Assembly (NCBI GenBank): GCA_028287305.1
Contig: JAQBPX010000031.1
Span: 1-52,211, forward strand
Length of the DNA: 52,211 nucleotides
Source of the DNA: Gemmatimonadota bacterium
Lineage (GTDB): Bacteria > Gemmatimonadota > Gemmatimonadetes > Gemmatimonadales > Gemmatimonadaceae
Direction: 5' to 3'
Under the pieces are notes generated by a model. That model saw only the letters and a list, made by a program, of their open reading frames with translations. It ran no database searches and was not told the DNA's origin. The stretch's first letter is position 1. Every line of letters begins with the position of its first letter. Made by a program: the position numbers and the translations under genes. This document shows positions 9,175 to 16,011 of the stretch, piece after piece.

Positions 9175-11039
9175 TGTCCATTCGTCGCTCGACCCTCGCC
9201 GCCACTGGAATGCTCTGCGTCGCGCTGCTCGCCGCCTGTGGCGACAGCGGCGGACTCAGCCCCACCACGACGACGACCACCACCACGCCGCCGGACGTCA
9301 CGCCGGCCACGGTCGTCTCGACCCTGTCCGGGACGCTCAGCGGCACGGCGGGCGGCCCGATCACCACGCCGCTCACGGTGTCCGTGGCGAACAAGAACGG
9401 AGTGGCCGTGGCCAATGCTCCGGTGACCTTCGCGGTCACGGCAGGCGGCGGGCAGGTGGGGTCGGCGAGCGTGAACACGAACGCGCAGGGGCAGGCGAGC
9501 ACCAGCTGGACGCTGGGGTCCGCAGCGGGCACGCAGACCGTGACGGCGACCGTCGCAGGGTTGCCGGTCGTCACGTTCACGGCCCTCGCGACTGCGGCGC
9601 CGGCTACCACCCTCGTGAAGGTATCGGGCGACGCGCAGGTGGCCGCCGCGGGAACCGCGGCTCCCCTGGTGCCCACCGTGAAGGTGACCGATGCCTTCGG
9701 CAATCCCGTGAGCGGCGTGCTGGTGAGCTTCACCCTGCCGGCTGGCAGTGGCTCGGTCAGCACCACCGTCGCGAACACCGGTACCGATGGCATCGCGCGC
9801 GCGGGCACGTGGACGCTGGGCACGCACACCGGGGTGAACCAGCTCAGCGTGTCGGCCACCGGAGTCGCCAACGTGACGTTCACGGCCACGGGCGTGCCGG
9901 GCGCGCCGGCGGTGCTGCAGCTCACGCCGGCCGCCGCGGGATTCTCGTTGTCGAGTGGCGGTTCGCAGCAGCTGGGCACCGCGGTGCTCGATGCCTTCGG
10001 CAACACGGTCTCGAATGCCACGCCGACGTTCACGTCGAGCAATGCAGGCGTTGCAAGTGTCTCCTCCAGTGGGCTGGTGCAGGCCGTCGCGGCGGGTTCC
10101 ACGACCATCACCGTATCCGTCGGCACGCTCAGCACCACGAGGACCGTGGACGTGCTGGGACACCCGACTGGATTCGTCCAGCCGCCGGTCACGCTCCCCG
10201 GTCCGGCGTTCGGCGTGGCCTATGCCGGCGGTGATGCGTTCGTCAGCATCCAGGGTTCGGCGATCGTGGTGCGCACCAGCCTCGACGGCTTGACGCAGCT
10301 CAACATCCCGACCGGCAATGGGCCCACCGACGTGATGGTGACGCCCGACGGCTCGAAGGTGATCGTGGGCAACATCTTCGACGGATCGCTCTCGATCATC
10401 ACAGTGGCCAGCAACGCGGTGCTCACCGTCACGCCCGCGCCCGCGTCGAGCCTGGTGCGCGTGGTGCTCAACAACGCCGGGACGCGCGCCTACATGATGA
10501 TGGCGAACGACCAGGTGTATGAGGTCGACATCGCCTCGGGCACGCTGGTCCGGACCATCGGCGGCTCGGGGCTGGCGCCCACCGCCGCGCGCGTCACGGC
10601 CGGGGACACCCTGATGTGGGTGGCATACACGGGGAAGGTGCTGCTCCTCAACATCGCCACCGGCCAGGTGCGCAAGACCATCCTGTTCACCGGCACGGCC
10701 GCTGACCTCGAGGTCTCGCGCGACGGCAACTACCTGTACCTCGCGAACGCGACGTCGGGCCAGCTCGACCTGCTCGAGGTCGCGGGGCTCCGCGTGCTCG
10801 GCCAGGTCACGGTCGACGCGCCGGTCTACCGCCTGGCGCTTACGCCGGACATGCTGGAGCTCTGGGCCAGCCAGCCCGCGGGCGGGCACGTGACGGCCAT
10901 CAACGTGACCAGCAGCAGCAGCCCGATCCCCACGCGATTCGTGGGGACGCAGGGCGCTCCGCGTGGCATCGCGTTCGACCGGTCCGGCACCCTTGGCTTC
11001 ATCGCGAACAGCGCGGGCCGTCTCGACATCGTCCGCTGA
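9171..11039 (+). CDS. Lipoprotein with bacterial Ig-like repeats and a C-terminal beta-propeller
   Basis: 622 residues. The N-terminus is a lipoprotein signal with lipobox LLAAC (Cys 23), then a Thr run (PTTTTTTTTPP) as linker. Two Big_1-type Ig domains follow (~40-140 and ~145-245, each with NAxG(Q/I)A..TWTLG and TVTATV-like strands). Next is a Big_2 domain (~250-325, NAGVASVSSSGLVQAVAAGSTTITVS). From ~335 come YncE/NHL-like propeller blades (VMVTPDGSKVIVGNI, LEVSRDGNYLYLANA, GIAFDRSGTLGFIAN). It is probably anchored to the outer membrane and exposed. It overlaps the YfhO-like gene by ATGA and is followed 14 nt later by a mannosyltransferase-like gene. Its function is unknown; adhesion or substrate display is only a guess. 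Confidence 0.9.
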   Translation: MMSIRRSTLAATGMLCVALLAACGDSGGLSPTTTTTTTTPPDVTPATVVSTLSGTLSGTAGGPITTPLTVSVANKNGVAVANAPVTFAVTAGGGQVGSASVNTNAQGQASTSWTLGSAAGTQTVTATVAGLPVVTFTALATAAPATTLVKVSGDAQVAAAGTAAPLVPTVKVTDAFGNPVSGVLVSFTLPAGSGSVSTTVANTGTDGIARAGTWTLGTHTGVNQLSVSATGVANVTFTATGVPGAPAVLQLTPAAAGFSLSSGGSQQLGTAVLDAFGNTVSNATPTFTSSNAGVASVSSSGLVQAVAAGSTTITVSVGTLSTTRTVDVLGHPTGFVQPPVTLPGPAFGVAYAGGDAFVSIQGSAIVVRTSLDGLTQLNIPTGNGPTDVMVTPDGSKVIVGNIFDGSLSIITVASNAVLTVTPAPASSLVRVVLNNAGTRAYMMMANDQVYEVDIASGTLVRTIGGSGLAPTAARVTAGDTLMWVAYTGKVLLLNIATGQVRKTILFTGTAADLEVSRDGNYLYLANATSGQLDLLEVAGLRVLGQVTVDAPVYRLALTPDMLELWASQPAGGHVTAINVTSSSSPIPTRFVGTQGAPRGIAFDRSGTLGFIANSAGRLDIVR

Positions 11040-11053
11040 GGCAGGATTGCATC

Positions 11054-11776
11054 GTGGCTGAACGCGCCCTCGTCATCGTCCCCACCTACAACGAGCGGGA
11101 GAACATCGCCCGCCTCGTTGCCGCGGTCCTCGAGCAGGACGCGCGGCTCGAGGTGCTCGTGGTGGACGATGGGTCACCCGACGGGACCGGCAACATCGTG
11201 GACGAGCTCTCGGCGGCGGACCCGCGCGTGCACGGGCTCCACCGCGCGAAGAAGATGGGACTCGGCACCGCCTACCTGGCCGGCTTTCGGTGGGCGCTCG
11301 AGCGGGAGTACGACTACGTCTTCGAGATGGACGCGGACTTCTCCCACGATCCCGGCCACCTGCCGCAGTTTCTCGAGGCCATCGGCACCGCCGACCTGGT
11401 GCTGGGCAGCCGCTACCGGAACGGCAAGGTGACGGTGGTGAACTGGCCCATCCAGCGCCTCATCCTCAGCTACGGCGCCAACATGTACGCGCGCGCCGTC
11501 ACCGGCCTGCCGGTGTGGGATGCGACTGGGGGGTTCAAGTGCTTTCGCAGGACCGTGCTCGCGGCCATCAACCTCGATCACGTGAAGTCGAATGGATACG
11601 CCTTCCAGATCGAGATGAGCTACCGCGCCTGGCGAAAGAACTTCAGGATCGTGGAGGTGCCGATCGTCTTCGTGGATCGCACCGAGGGCCAGAGCAAGAT
11701 GTCCGGGTCCATCGTGCGCGAGGCGATCTGGATGGTCTGGCGACTGAGGTTCTGGGGGATCACGGGGCGCGTATGA
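11054..11776 (+). CDS. Polyprenol-phosphate mannosyltransferase-like GT2
   Basis: 240 residues, the size of a soluble dolichol-phosphate mannose synthase (Dpm1/Ppm1 domain). Motifs are LVIVPTYNERENI at the N-terminus, LVVDDGSPDGTGNIVDEL, the metal-binding EMDADFSHDP, LGSRYRNG, and the acceptor-loop VDRTEGQSKMSGSIVREAIW. It likely transfers a hexose from GDP-mannose or UDP-glucose to undecaprenyl/polyprenyl phosphate at the inner leaflet, supplying lipid-linked sugar for the YfhO-like protein encoded upstream (inference). The start is GTG 11054, with AGGAT about 7 nt upstream. The stop overlaps dapF by ATGA. It lacks the C-terminal membrane helices seen in the GT2 at 3592. Confidence 0.9.
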   Translation: MAERALVIVPTYNERENIARLVAAVLEQDARLEVLVVDDGSPDGTGNIVDELSAADPRVHGLHRAKKMGLGTAYLAGFRWALEREYDYVFEMDADFSHDPGHLPQFLEAIGTADLVLGSRYRNGKVTVVNWPIQRLILSYGANMYARAVTGLPVWDATGGFKCFRRTVLAAINLDHVKSNGYAFQIEMSYRAWRKNFRIVEVPIVFVDRTEGQSKMSGSIVREAIWMVWRLRFWGITGRV

Positions 11777-12594
11777 CCATGGCGGGGCGGCAGTTCCTGA
11801 AGATGAGCGGGTCGGGAAACGACTTCATCTTCGTTGACGTGCGACATGAGCCTGCGGGTGAGCTGGCCGACCCCGCCGTGATCGACGCACTCTGCCGCCG
11901 CGGGAGCGGCATTGGCGCCGACGGCATCGTCTTCCTCGACGTCGGCGCCAGCGCCCCCGTGAGGATGACCTACCTCAACGCCGATGGATCCCCGGCCGCG
12001 CTCTGCGGCAACGCCTCACTCTGTACCGCCCGGCTGGCGCAGGAGCTCGGCTTCACCGACTCCGCCGAGTTCAGCATAGAGTCGGACGCTGGGGTGCTTG
12101 GCGCTCGCGTGACGCGGGAGGGACCCGAGATCGACCTGGAGCCCATCACCGAGATCCGCCCCGAGGCTGGCATCCCGCTGTCCGCCGGTGAGCTGAGGAT
12201 GGGCTTCGCGCTGGCGGGGGTGCCGCACCTGGTGGTGCTCCGGAAGGACTTTCAGGACCTCGACGTGGTGGGTCGAGGACGCCCGCTCAGGCTGGATCCC
12301 ACCTACGCGCAGGGCGCCAACGTCAACTTCCTGGCGCCGGAACCGGCCGGCGATGGCTGGCTGATTCGTACCTACGAGCGCGGAGTGGAAGGCGAGACAC
12401 TGGCCTGCGGAACGGGCGCGGTGGCCTCGGCCATCCTGCTTTCGGCCTGGGGATTGGCCGGCGCCGAGACCCGCCTGCGGTCCACCGGCGGCAAGGTTCT
12501 GGGGGTGAGACTGGGGCGGGCAGGGGCCCAGTGGCTGCCGCGTCTGAGCGGCGAGGCGCGCCTGGTTTTCCGCGGCGAGTTCGGAGAGCCCTGA
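11773..12594 (+). CDS. dapF: Diaminopimelate epimerase
   Basis: 273 residues. DapF interconverts LL- and meso-diaminopimelate for lysine and peptidoglycan synthesis, using two cysteines. Both are visible: the first in NADGSPAALCGN and the second in ETLACGTGAVAS. FLKMSGSGNDFIFVD and GADGIVFLD are the usual substrate-pocket segments. The residues after the first catalytic Cys read CGNASLC instead of the usual CGNGxRC, so the conserved Gly and Arg are changed to Ala and Leu. Otherwise it looks intact. It is the last + strand gene before the dif-like site. The start at ATG 11773 overlaps the preceding stop. Confidence 0.94.
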   Translation: MTMAGRQFLKMSGSGNDFIFVDVRHEPAGELADPAVIDALCRRGSGIGADGIVFLDVGASAPVRMTYLNADGSPAALCGNASLCTARLAQELGFTDSAEFSIESDAGVLGARVTREGPEIDLEPITEIRPEAGIPLSAGELRMGFALAGVPHLVVLRKDFQDLDVVGRGRPLRLDPTYAQGANVNFLAPEPAGDGWLIRTYERGVEGETLACGTGAVASAILLSAWGLAGAETRLRSTGGKVLGVRLGRAGAQWLPRLSGEARLVFRGEFGEP

Positions 12595-12641
12595 GAGCGC
12601 ACGCCGGGCCCGGGAGTGCCTGAAAATGACACTCGGATTTC

Positions 12642-12760
12642 GTGGATAACTTTCCGCAGTTGAGACGCCGCGTGAGACAAGTTGACTCAAGTAGCGCTCA
12701 ATCAACGTTTTAGGGGAATAACTGATCCGGAGGAGTGGAGGTTCTCCACAGTTATCCACC
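12642..12760. promoter_or_regulatory. Cluster of DnaA-box-like nonamers
   Basis: GTGGATAAC at 12642-12650 and GTTATCCAC at 12751-12759 form an exact 9-bp inverted pair, each carrying TTATCCAC, 8 of 9 bases of the DnaA box TTATCCACA. TTCTCCACA at 12742-12750 abuts the second and differs from the consensus by one base. They lie 7 to 125 bp from the dif-like site. Whether DnaA binds them is unknown; convergent gene direction argues against an origin. Confidence 0.35.
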
Positions 12761-12766
12761 GAGTGT

Positions 12767-12794
12767 AGTTTACATAACATATCTTATACGAAGT
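12767..12794 (-). other. dif: dif-like XerC/XerD chromosome-dimer resolution site
   Basis: This is a 28-bp site. Read on the - strand it has an 11-bp XerC arm ACTTCGTATAA, a 6-bp centre GATATG and an 11-bp XerD arm TTATGTAAACT. The XerD arm equals that of Bacillus subtilis dif and is close to E. coli TTATGTTAAAT. The XerC arm keeps the ACTTC...AA pattern. The 11-6-11 spacing is exact. XerC and XerD recombine here, under FtsK control, to resolve chromosome dimers at the terminus. The position between convergent gene blocks fits this role. Confidence 0.85.
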
Positions 12795-12884
12795 ATTGAT
12801 ATACAGCAGAGTCCGGATGCTGCACCGTTGCTGGCGCCATGATCACCCCTTTCCCGGAGCTCATCCAGCCGCATCATGCACAGC

Positions 12885-12924
12885 AAAAAGTGCCCGCGCC
12901 AGGCTGGCGCGGGCACTCCCTTTT
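12885..12924. terminator. Bidirectional intrinsic terminator
   Basis: A perfect 12-bp stem AGTGCCCGCGCC / GGCGCGGGCACT (12889-12900 and 12906-12917) closes a 5-nt loop AGGCT. AAAAA at 12885-12889 becomes a T-tract for - strand transcripts leaving the TPR gene at 12951. CCCTTTT at 12918-12924 serves + strand transcripts coming from dapF through the dif gap. Confidence 0.88.
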
Positions 12925-12950
12925 CCAGCGGTCTGGTCGACTCTCGCTGC

Positions 12951-13616
12951 CTACTTGCCGGCCGGCTTCACGTTCATCTCGCCGAGGCGGATCCGAGCCT
13001 CAGCCGCCATCAGCTCGGCCTTCGGGTCGTCCAGCAGCTGCTGCCAGATCTTCGCCGCTTCCGCCGTCTTGCCGGCCGCGCCCAGGATCCTCGCCTGCTT
13101 GGCGAGCATCAGCGACTTCTGGCTTGGCAGGTCGGCCGCGTCGGCCGCCTTGCCATACTCGGCCACTGCCTCGTCCACCTTGCCCTGGTTCGAGAGGCCG
13201 TCGCCGATCAGGCTGTGCATGTCGGACGTCAACCGGCCGGCGCCCCCCATGGCCTTCTTGAGCGCGTCCACGCCCTCGGCGTACTTGCCCTGGTCGTAGT
13301 CGACCTGGGCCAGCAGGATCGCTGCCTCGGTGGCGGACGTGGTGCCGCTGAACCGGGTCTGGATCTTCTGGAGGTCGCTCGCTGCGAGGGCGGCGTTCCC
13401 CGACTGGATCGACTGCCGTGCCGTGGTGAGCGCCTTCTCGGCGTTCGCCTCCTTCATCTGGGCACTGCGAATGTAGAACCAGTACCCTGCGCCGGCCACG
13501 AGCACCACGGCAGCGCCGATGGTGAGGGCCCGGCTGTTGGCCTGGAGCCACTCGGTCGGGTTGAGCGTCTGCCCGCGGATCGTTTCGTCCTGCGGTTCCG
13601 GAATAGTGCTAGTCAT
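12951..13616 (-). CDS. Single-pass membrane TPR protein (YfgM-like)
   Basis: 221 residues from ATG 13616; a TTG directly before it is an alternative start. Residues 1-30 are polar and cytoplasmic (PEPQDETIRG). One membrane helix follows at about 31-52 (ALTIGAAVVLVAGAGYWFYI), then an extracytoplasmic region of TPR-like helical pairs (AEAAILLAQVDYDQGKYAEGV, VDEAVAEYGKAADAADLPSQ, KTAEAAKIWQQLLDDP). This layout matches YfgM/TPR_21 proteins that associate with SecYEG and periplasmic chaperones. That role is inferred from architecture only. It lies 24 nt after tRNA-Arg and ends just before the terminator at 12885-12917. Confidence 0.82.
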   Translation of the reverse strand: MTSTIPEPQDETIRGQTLNPTEWLQANSRALTIGAAVVLVAGAGYWFYIRSAQMKEANAEKALTTARQSIQSGNAALAASDLQKIQTRFSGTTSATEAAILLAQVDYDQGKYAEGVDALKKAMGGAGRLTSDMHSLIGDGLSNQGKVDEAVAEYGKAADAADLPSQKSLMLAKQARILGAAGKTAEAAKIWQQLLDDPKAELMAAEARIRLGEMNVKPAGK

Positions 13617-13640
13617 CAACTTTACACGTTATGGGTCAAT

Positions 13641-13713
13641 GCCCCTGGCGTGACTCGAACACGCGACCAACGGTTTAGGAAACCGCTACTCTATCCACCT
13701 GAGCTACAGGGGC
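13641..13713 (-). tRNA. tRNA-Arg (anticodon CCT)
   Basis: A 73-nt cloverleaf on the - strand. The acceptor stem is GCCCCTG/CAGGGGC and the D arm is GCTC..GAGT. The anticodon stem-loop is CGGTTTCCTAAACCG with loop TTCCTAA, giving anticodon CCT, which reads AGG. The T arm is GCGTGTTCGAGTCACGC. The 3' CCA is not encoded (ATTG follows). It sits between apt and the TPR gene, about 0.85 kb from the dif-like site. Confidence 0.96.
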
Positions 13714-13735
13714 TTCGTGCCGCGCACAGCCTGTA

Positions 13736-13741
13736 ATGATA
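13736..13741 (-). promoter_or_regulatory. Possible -10 element upstream of tRNA-Arg
   Basis: TATCAT on the - strand matches 5 of 6 bases of TATAAT and lies 22 nt before the tRNA 5' end, in the 57-bp apt-tRNA gap. No convincing -35 is visible 16-18 nt upstream, so this is weak. Confidence 0.25.
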
Positions 13742-13770
13742 GCCGCTCGAAGGCCATCGCGCGACCCTCC

Positions 13771-14313
13771 TCAGAAGCTGAGAACGCTCTCGATTCGCCG
13801 GCCTCCCATTCGCTGCCTGCCCGGAAGGAAGTCCAGCACCATCAGGAAGCCGCACCCCACCACATCCGCGCCGATTCCCTCCACCAGCGCGCACGTGGCC
13901 TGCGCGGTGCCCCCGGTAGCCAGCACGTCATCGATCACGAGCACGCGGGCGCCCTGCTCGCACGCGTCCTGGTGGATCTCCAGGGAGTCGGTGCCATACT
14001 CGAGCGCGTATTCGAGCCGCGACGTGCGCGACGGAAGCTTGCCGGGCTTCCGCACAGGAACGAAACCCGCCCCGAGCGCCAATGCCATCGGTGCGCCAAG
14101 GATGAAGCCGCGGCTCTCCACGCCCACCACCTGCGCAATGCGCTCGCCCCTCCAGGGCGCGGCCATCAGTTCTATGACGTCGGCGAACCGCGCCGCATCG
14201 GCCAGCAGCGGCGTGATGTCCTTGAAGACGATGCCTGGCGTCGGAAAATCGGGCACGTCGCGGATCAGGGCGGCGATCGCCTTGCGGCGCGCATCAGTCT
14301 GCTGCTCGGCCAT
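13771..14313 (-). CDS. apt: Adenine phosphoribosyltransferase
   Basis: 180 residues, the normal Apt length. Apt makes AMP from adenine and PRPP for purine salvage in the cytoplasm. The PRPP-binding loop is VLVIDDVLATGGTAQA (~120-135), the N-terminal segment DVPDFPTPGIVFKDITPLL is the Apt signature, and the flexible-loop region RKPGKLPSRT is present. ATG 14313 is 8 nt after the acylphosphatase stop, so it belongs to the end of the DUF512-der operon. It is the last protein gene before tRNA-Arg. Confidence 0.95.
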   Translation of the reverse strand: MAEQQTDARRKAIAALIRDVPDFPTPGIVFKDITPLLADAARFADVIELMAAPWRGERIAQVVGVESRGFILGAPMALALGAGFVPVRKPGKLPSRTSRLEYALEYGTDSLEIHQDACEQGARVLVIDDVLATGGTAQATCALVEGIGADVVGCGFLMVLDFLPGRQRMGGRRIESVLSF

Positions 14314-14321
14314 GTTCGTGC

Positions 14322-14603
14322 TCAGTGCTGGACGTGAAAGCCGTCGCCGAGTGGCGGGGCCTGGTCGTGGACCGGCAGCACGATCACCCCGGCAACGTGC
14401 GCCGAGTCCGGGCCCTGGCGCACGCGTGCTTCGAGTTCCGCGACGTGCGCGTCGGCACCGCTCACCTCGAGCTCCACGCTGCCATCCTCGTTGTTGCGCA
14501 CCCATCCGGACAGTCCGAGCGCGCGCGCCTGCTCACGCACGAACCACCGGAAGCCGACACCCTGGACGCGACCATGCACGCGCAGCCGAAGGCGCGCGCT
14601 CAC
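14322..14603 (-). CDS. Acylphosphatase
   Basis: 93 residues from GTG 14603, which overlaps the pcm stop as GTGA. An ATG at 14621 would add six residues and overlap pcm by 22 nt. Acylphosphatases hydrolyse carboxyl-phosphate bonds. The active-site signature RLRVHGRVQGVGFRWFV contains the phosphate-binding loop and catalytic Arg, and GWVRNNEDGSVELEVSG supplies the catalytic Asn. Small size and fold signature are diagnostic. The physiological substrate in bacteria is not established. Confidence 0.92.
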   Translation of the reverse strand: MSARLRLRVHGRVQGVGFRWFVREQARALGLSGWVRNNEDGSVELEVSGADAHVAELEARVRQGPDSAHVAGVIVLPVHDQAPPLGDGFHVQH

Positions 14604-15265
14604 GCCTGGTCGGCGCTCCATCCATGATGACCCAGCAGCGGAACGAAGCGAACGGCGGCGAGCTCCTGCGACGTGACCTCGCCGCCGCGCTTCGTGTACA
14701 TCCACAGCTTCTGCTCGTCGCGCTCGCCCACCGGGATGATCATCCGCCCACCCTCGGCCAGCTGGTCGAGCAGCGGCTGCGGCACTGAGGGGCCGCCTGC
14801 GCCCACGAGGATCGCGTCGTAGGGCGCGTACGCGCTCCATCCAACGGTTCCGTCGCCCAGCAGCATGGAGACGTTGTTCACGCCCGCGCGCTGGATGTTG
14901 TCGCGTGCGCTCTGGTAGAGCGCCGAAATGCGCTCGATGGTGAACACCTGCGCGGCGAGGTGCGCGAGCAGGACCGTCTGGTAGCCGGATCCGGTGCCCA
15001 CTTCGAGCACGCGCTCGTGGCCCGTGAGCTTCAGCAGCTGCAGGTACGTGGCGTGGATGAACGGCTGCGAGATCGTCTGGCTGCTGCCGATCGGCAACGG
15101 CGCATCCTCGTACGCGCGATGGCGCACGCCGGTCGGCACGAACTGGTGGCGCGGCGTCATCTCGAACGCGCGCAACACGGAGATGTCGCTGATCCCCTTC
15201 TCCCTCAGGATCTCGACGAGTCGCAGTCGCGCGCCACGAAGCTCGGGCTCTACGGGTCGCGCCAC
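14600..15265 (-). CDS. pcm: Protein-L-isoaspartate O-methyltransferase
   Basis: 221 residues. Pcm methylates isoaspartyl residues in damaged proteins to allow their repair. The SAM motif I is VLEVGTGSGYQTVLLAHL, the family motif GSSQTISQPFIHATYLQLL is present, and LLGDGTVGWSAYAPYDAILVGAG follows. I chose GTG 15265 (second of two adjacent GTGs) because GGAG lies 7 nt upstream and the length fits. It overlaps the surE end by 16 nt. surE-pcm adjacency is common in other bacteria and pairs two stationary-phase survival functions. Confidence 0.94.
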   Translation of the reverse strand: MARPVEPELRGARLRLVEILREKGISDISVLRAFEMTPRHQFVPTGVRHRAYEDAPLPIGSSQTISQPFIHATYLQLLKLTGHERVLEVGTGSGYQTVLLAHLAAQVFTIERISALYQSARDNIQRAGVNNVSMLLGDGTVGWSAYAPYDAILVGAGGPSVPQPLLDQLAEGGRMIIPVGERDEQKLWMYTKRGGEVTSQELAAVRFVPLLGHHGWSADQA

Positions 15266-16011
15266 CACTCGCTCCGGCTCTCGAGGACGTTGAAGTGCGT
15301 GAGGTCGAGGTGCAGCGGCGTCACCGAGATGTAGCCCTCCTGGATCGCGCGAAAGTCGGAATCGTCCTCGCCGGTCCACGTGATCTCGCCGCCCCCGATC
15401 CAGTAGATCTTGCGACCCCACGGGTCCTTCATCGGCTGCATGGACCCAGAATACACGCGCCGCCCGAGCCGCGTGAGGCGCATCCCCCTGATCTCGCCCA
15501 CCGGGCACGGGGGGAGGTTCACGTTGAACAGGGTGTCGCGCGGGAAGGCGGGGAGCGACGTGAGGTGCGCGAGCACCTTCGTCACCATCGGCACCAGCTC
15601 ACCGAGGCGCGTGATGTCGGTGCGCATGTCACCGCCGGCGAACGACAGCGCCACCGACGGAATGCCGAACGCCAGTCCCTCCATGGCCGCCGACACGGTG
15701 CCGGAGTACAGCACGTCCTCGCCCATGTTCTGGCCGTGGTTGATGCCGCTCAGCAGGAAGTCGGGGCGCTCCGGCATCAGCGCCTCGATCGCGAGCATCA
15801 CGCAGTCCGTCGGCGTGCCGTCCACCTGCCAGCGTCGCTCGGCGCGCTTCACCGGTCGCAGTGGATGGTGCAGCGTGAGCGAGTGGCTCATGGCGCTCTG
15901 CTCGCGGTCGGGCGCCACCACCGTCACCTCACCGAGCGATTGCGCGGCCTCCTCCAGGCACTGCAGTCCCTGCGCGAGGATGCCGTCATCGTTCGTCAGC
16001 AGGAAGCGCAT
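15250..16011 (-). CDS. surE: 5'/3'-nucleotidase SurE
   Basis: 253 residues. SurE is a metal-dependent nucleotidase acting on nucleoside monophosphates. The N-terminal MRFLLTNDDGILAQGL carries the paired metal-binding Asp residues (8-9). DREQSAMSHSLTLHHPLR and SGINHGQNMGEDVLYSGTVSAAMEG supply the other active-site Ser/Asn residues. It starts at ATG 16011, immediately after the preceding GT2 stop, and overlaps pcm. Confidence 0.96.
   Translation of the reverse strand: MRFLLTNDDGILAQGLQCLEEAAQSLGEVTVVAPDREQSAMSHSLTLHHPLRPVKRAERRWQVDGTPTDCVMLAIEALMPERPDFLLSGINHGQNMGEDVLYSGTVSAAMEGLAFGIPSVALSFAGGDMRTDITRLGELVPMVTKVLAHLTSLPAFPRDTLFNVNLPPCPVGEIRGMRLTRLGRRVYSGSMQPMKDPWGRKIYWIGGGEITWTGEDDSDFRAIQEGYISVTPLHLDLTHFNVLESRSEWWRDP

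Larger units (their letters stand above)
12595..12950. other. 356-bp intergenic region at convergent gene switch (terminus region)
   Basis: No gene is visible here. The gap separates the last + strand gene (dapF) from the first - strand gene. It is noticeably more AT-rich than its surroundings between about 12640 and 12815. It holds, in order, a weak stem (GAGTG...CACTC, 12614-12634), DnaA-box-like nonamers at 12642, 12742 and 12751, the 28-bp dif-like site at 12767-12794, and a GC-rich bidirectional terminator at 12889-12917. Confidence 0.8.

Noticed and set aside
8928-10889. Long antisense open frame of 653 codons over the YfhO and lipoprotein genes
   Set aside because: Arg/His/Gly-rich composition typical of a high-GC shadow frame. 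The + strand frames have a lipobox, Ig and propeller motifs.
12781-12797. Resemblance to loxP (TTATACGAAGTAT)
   Set aside because: Only one arm matches. The 11-6-11 layout and the other arm TTATGTAAACT fit dif, and tyrosine-recombinase half-sites resemble each other.
12595-12950. Replication origin, suggested by DnaA-like boxes and AT-richness
   Set aside because: Genes converge on the gap instead of diverging, no dnaA/dnaN/gidA is nearby, and a dif site is inside. Terminus is the better reading.
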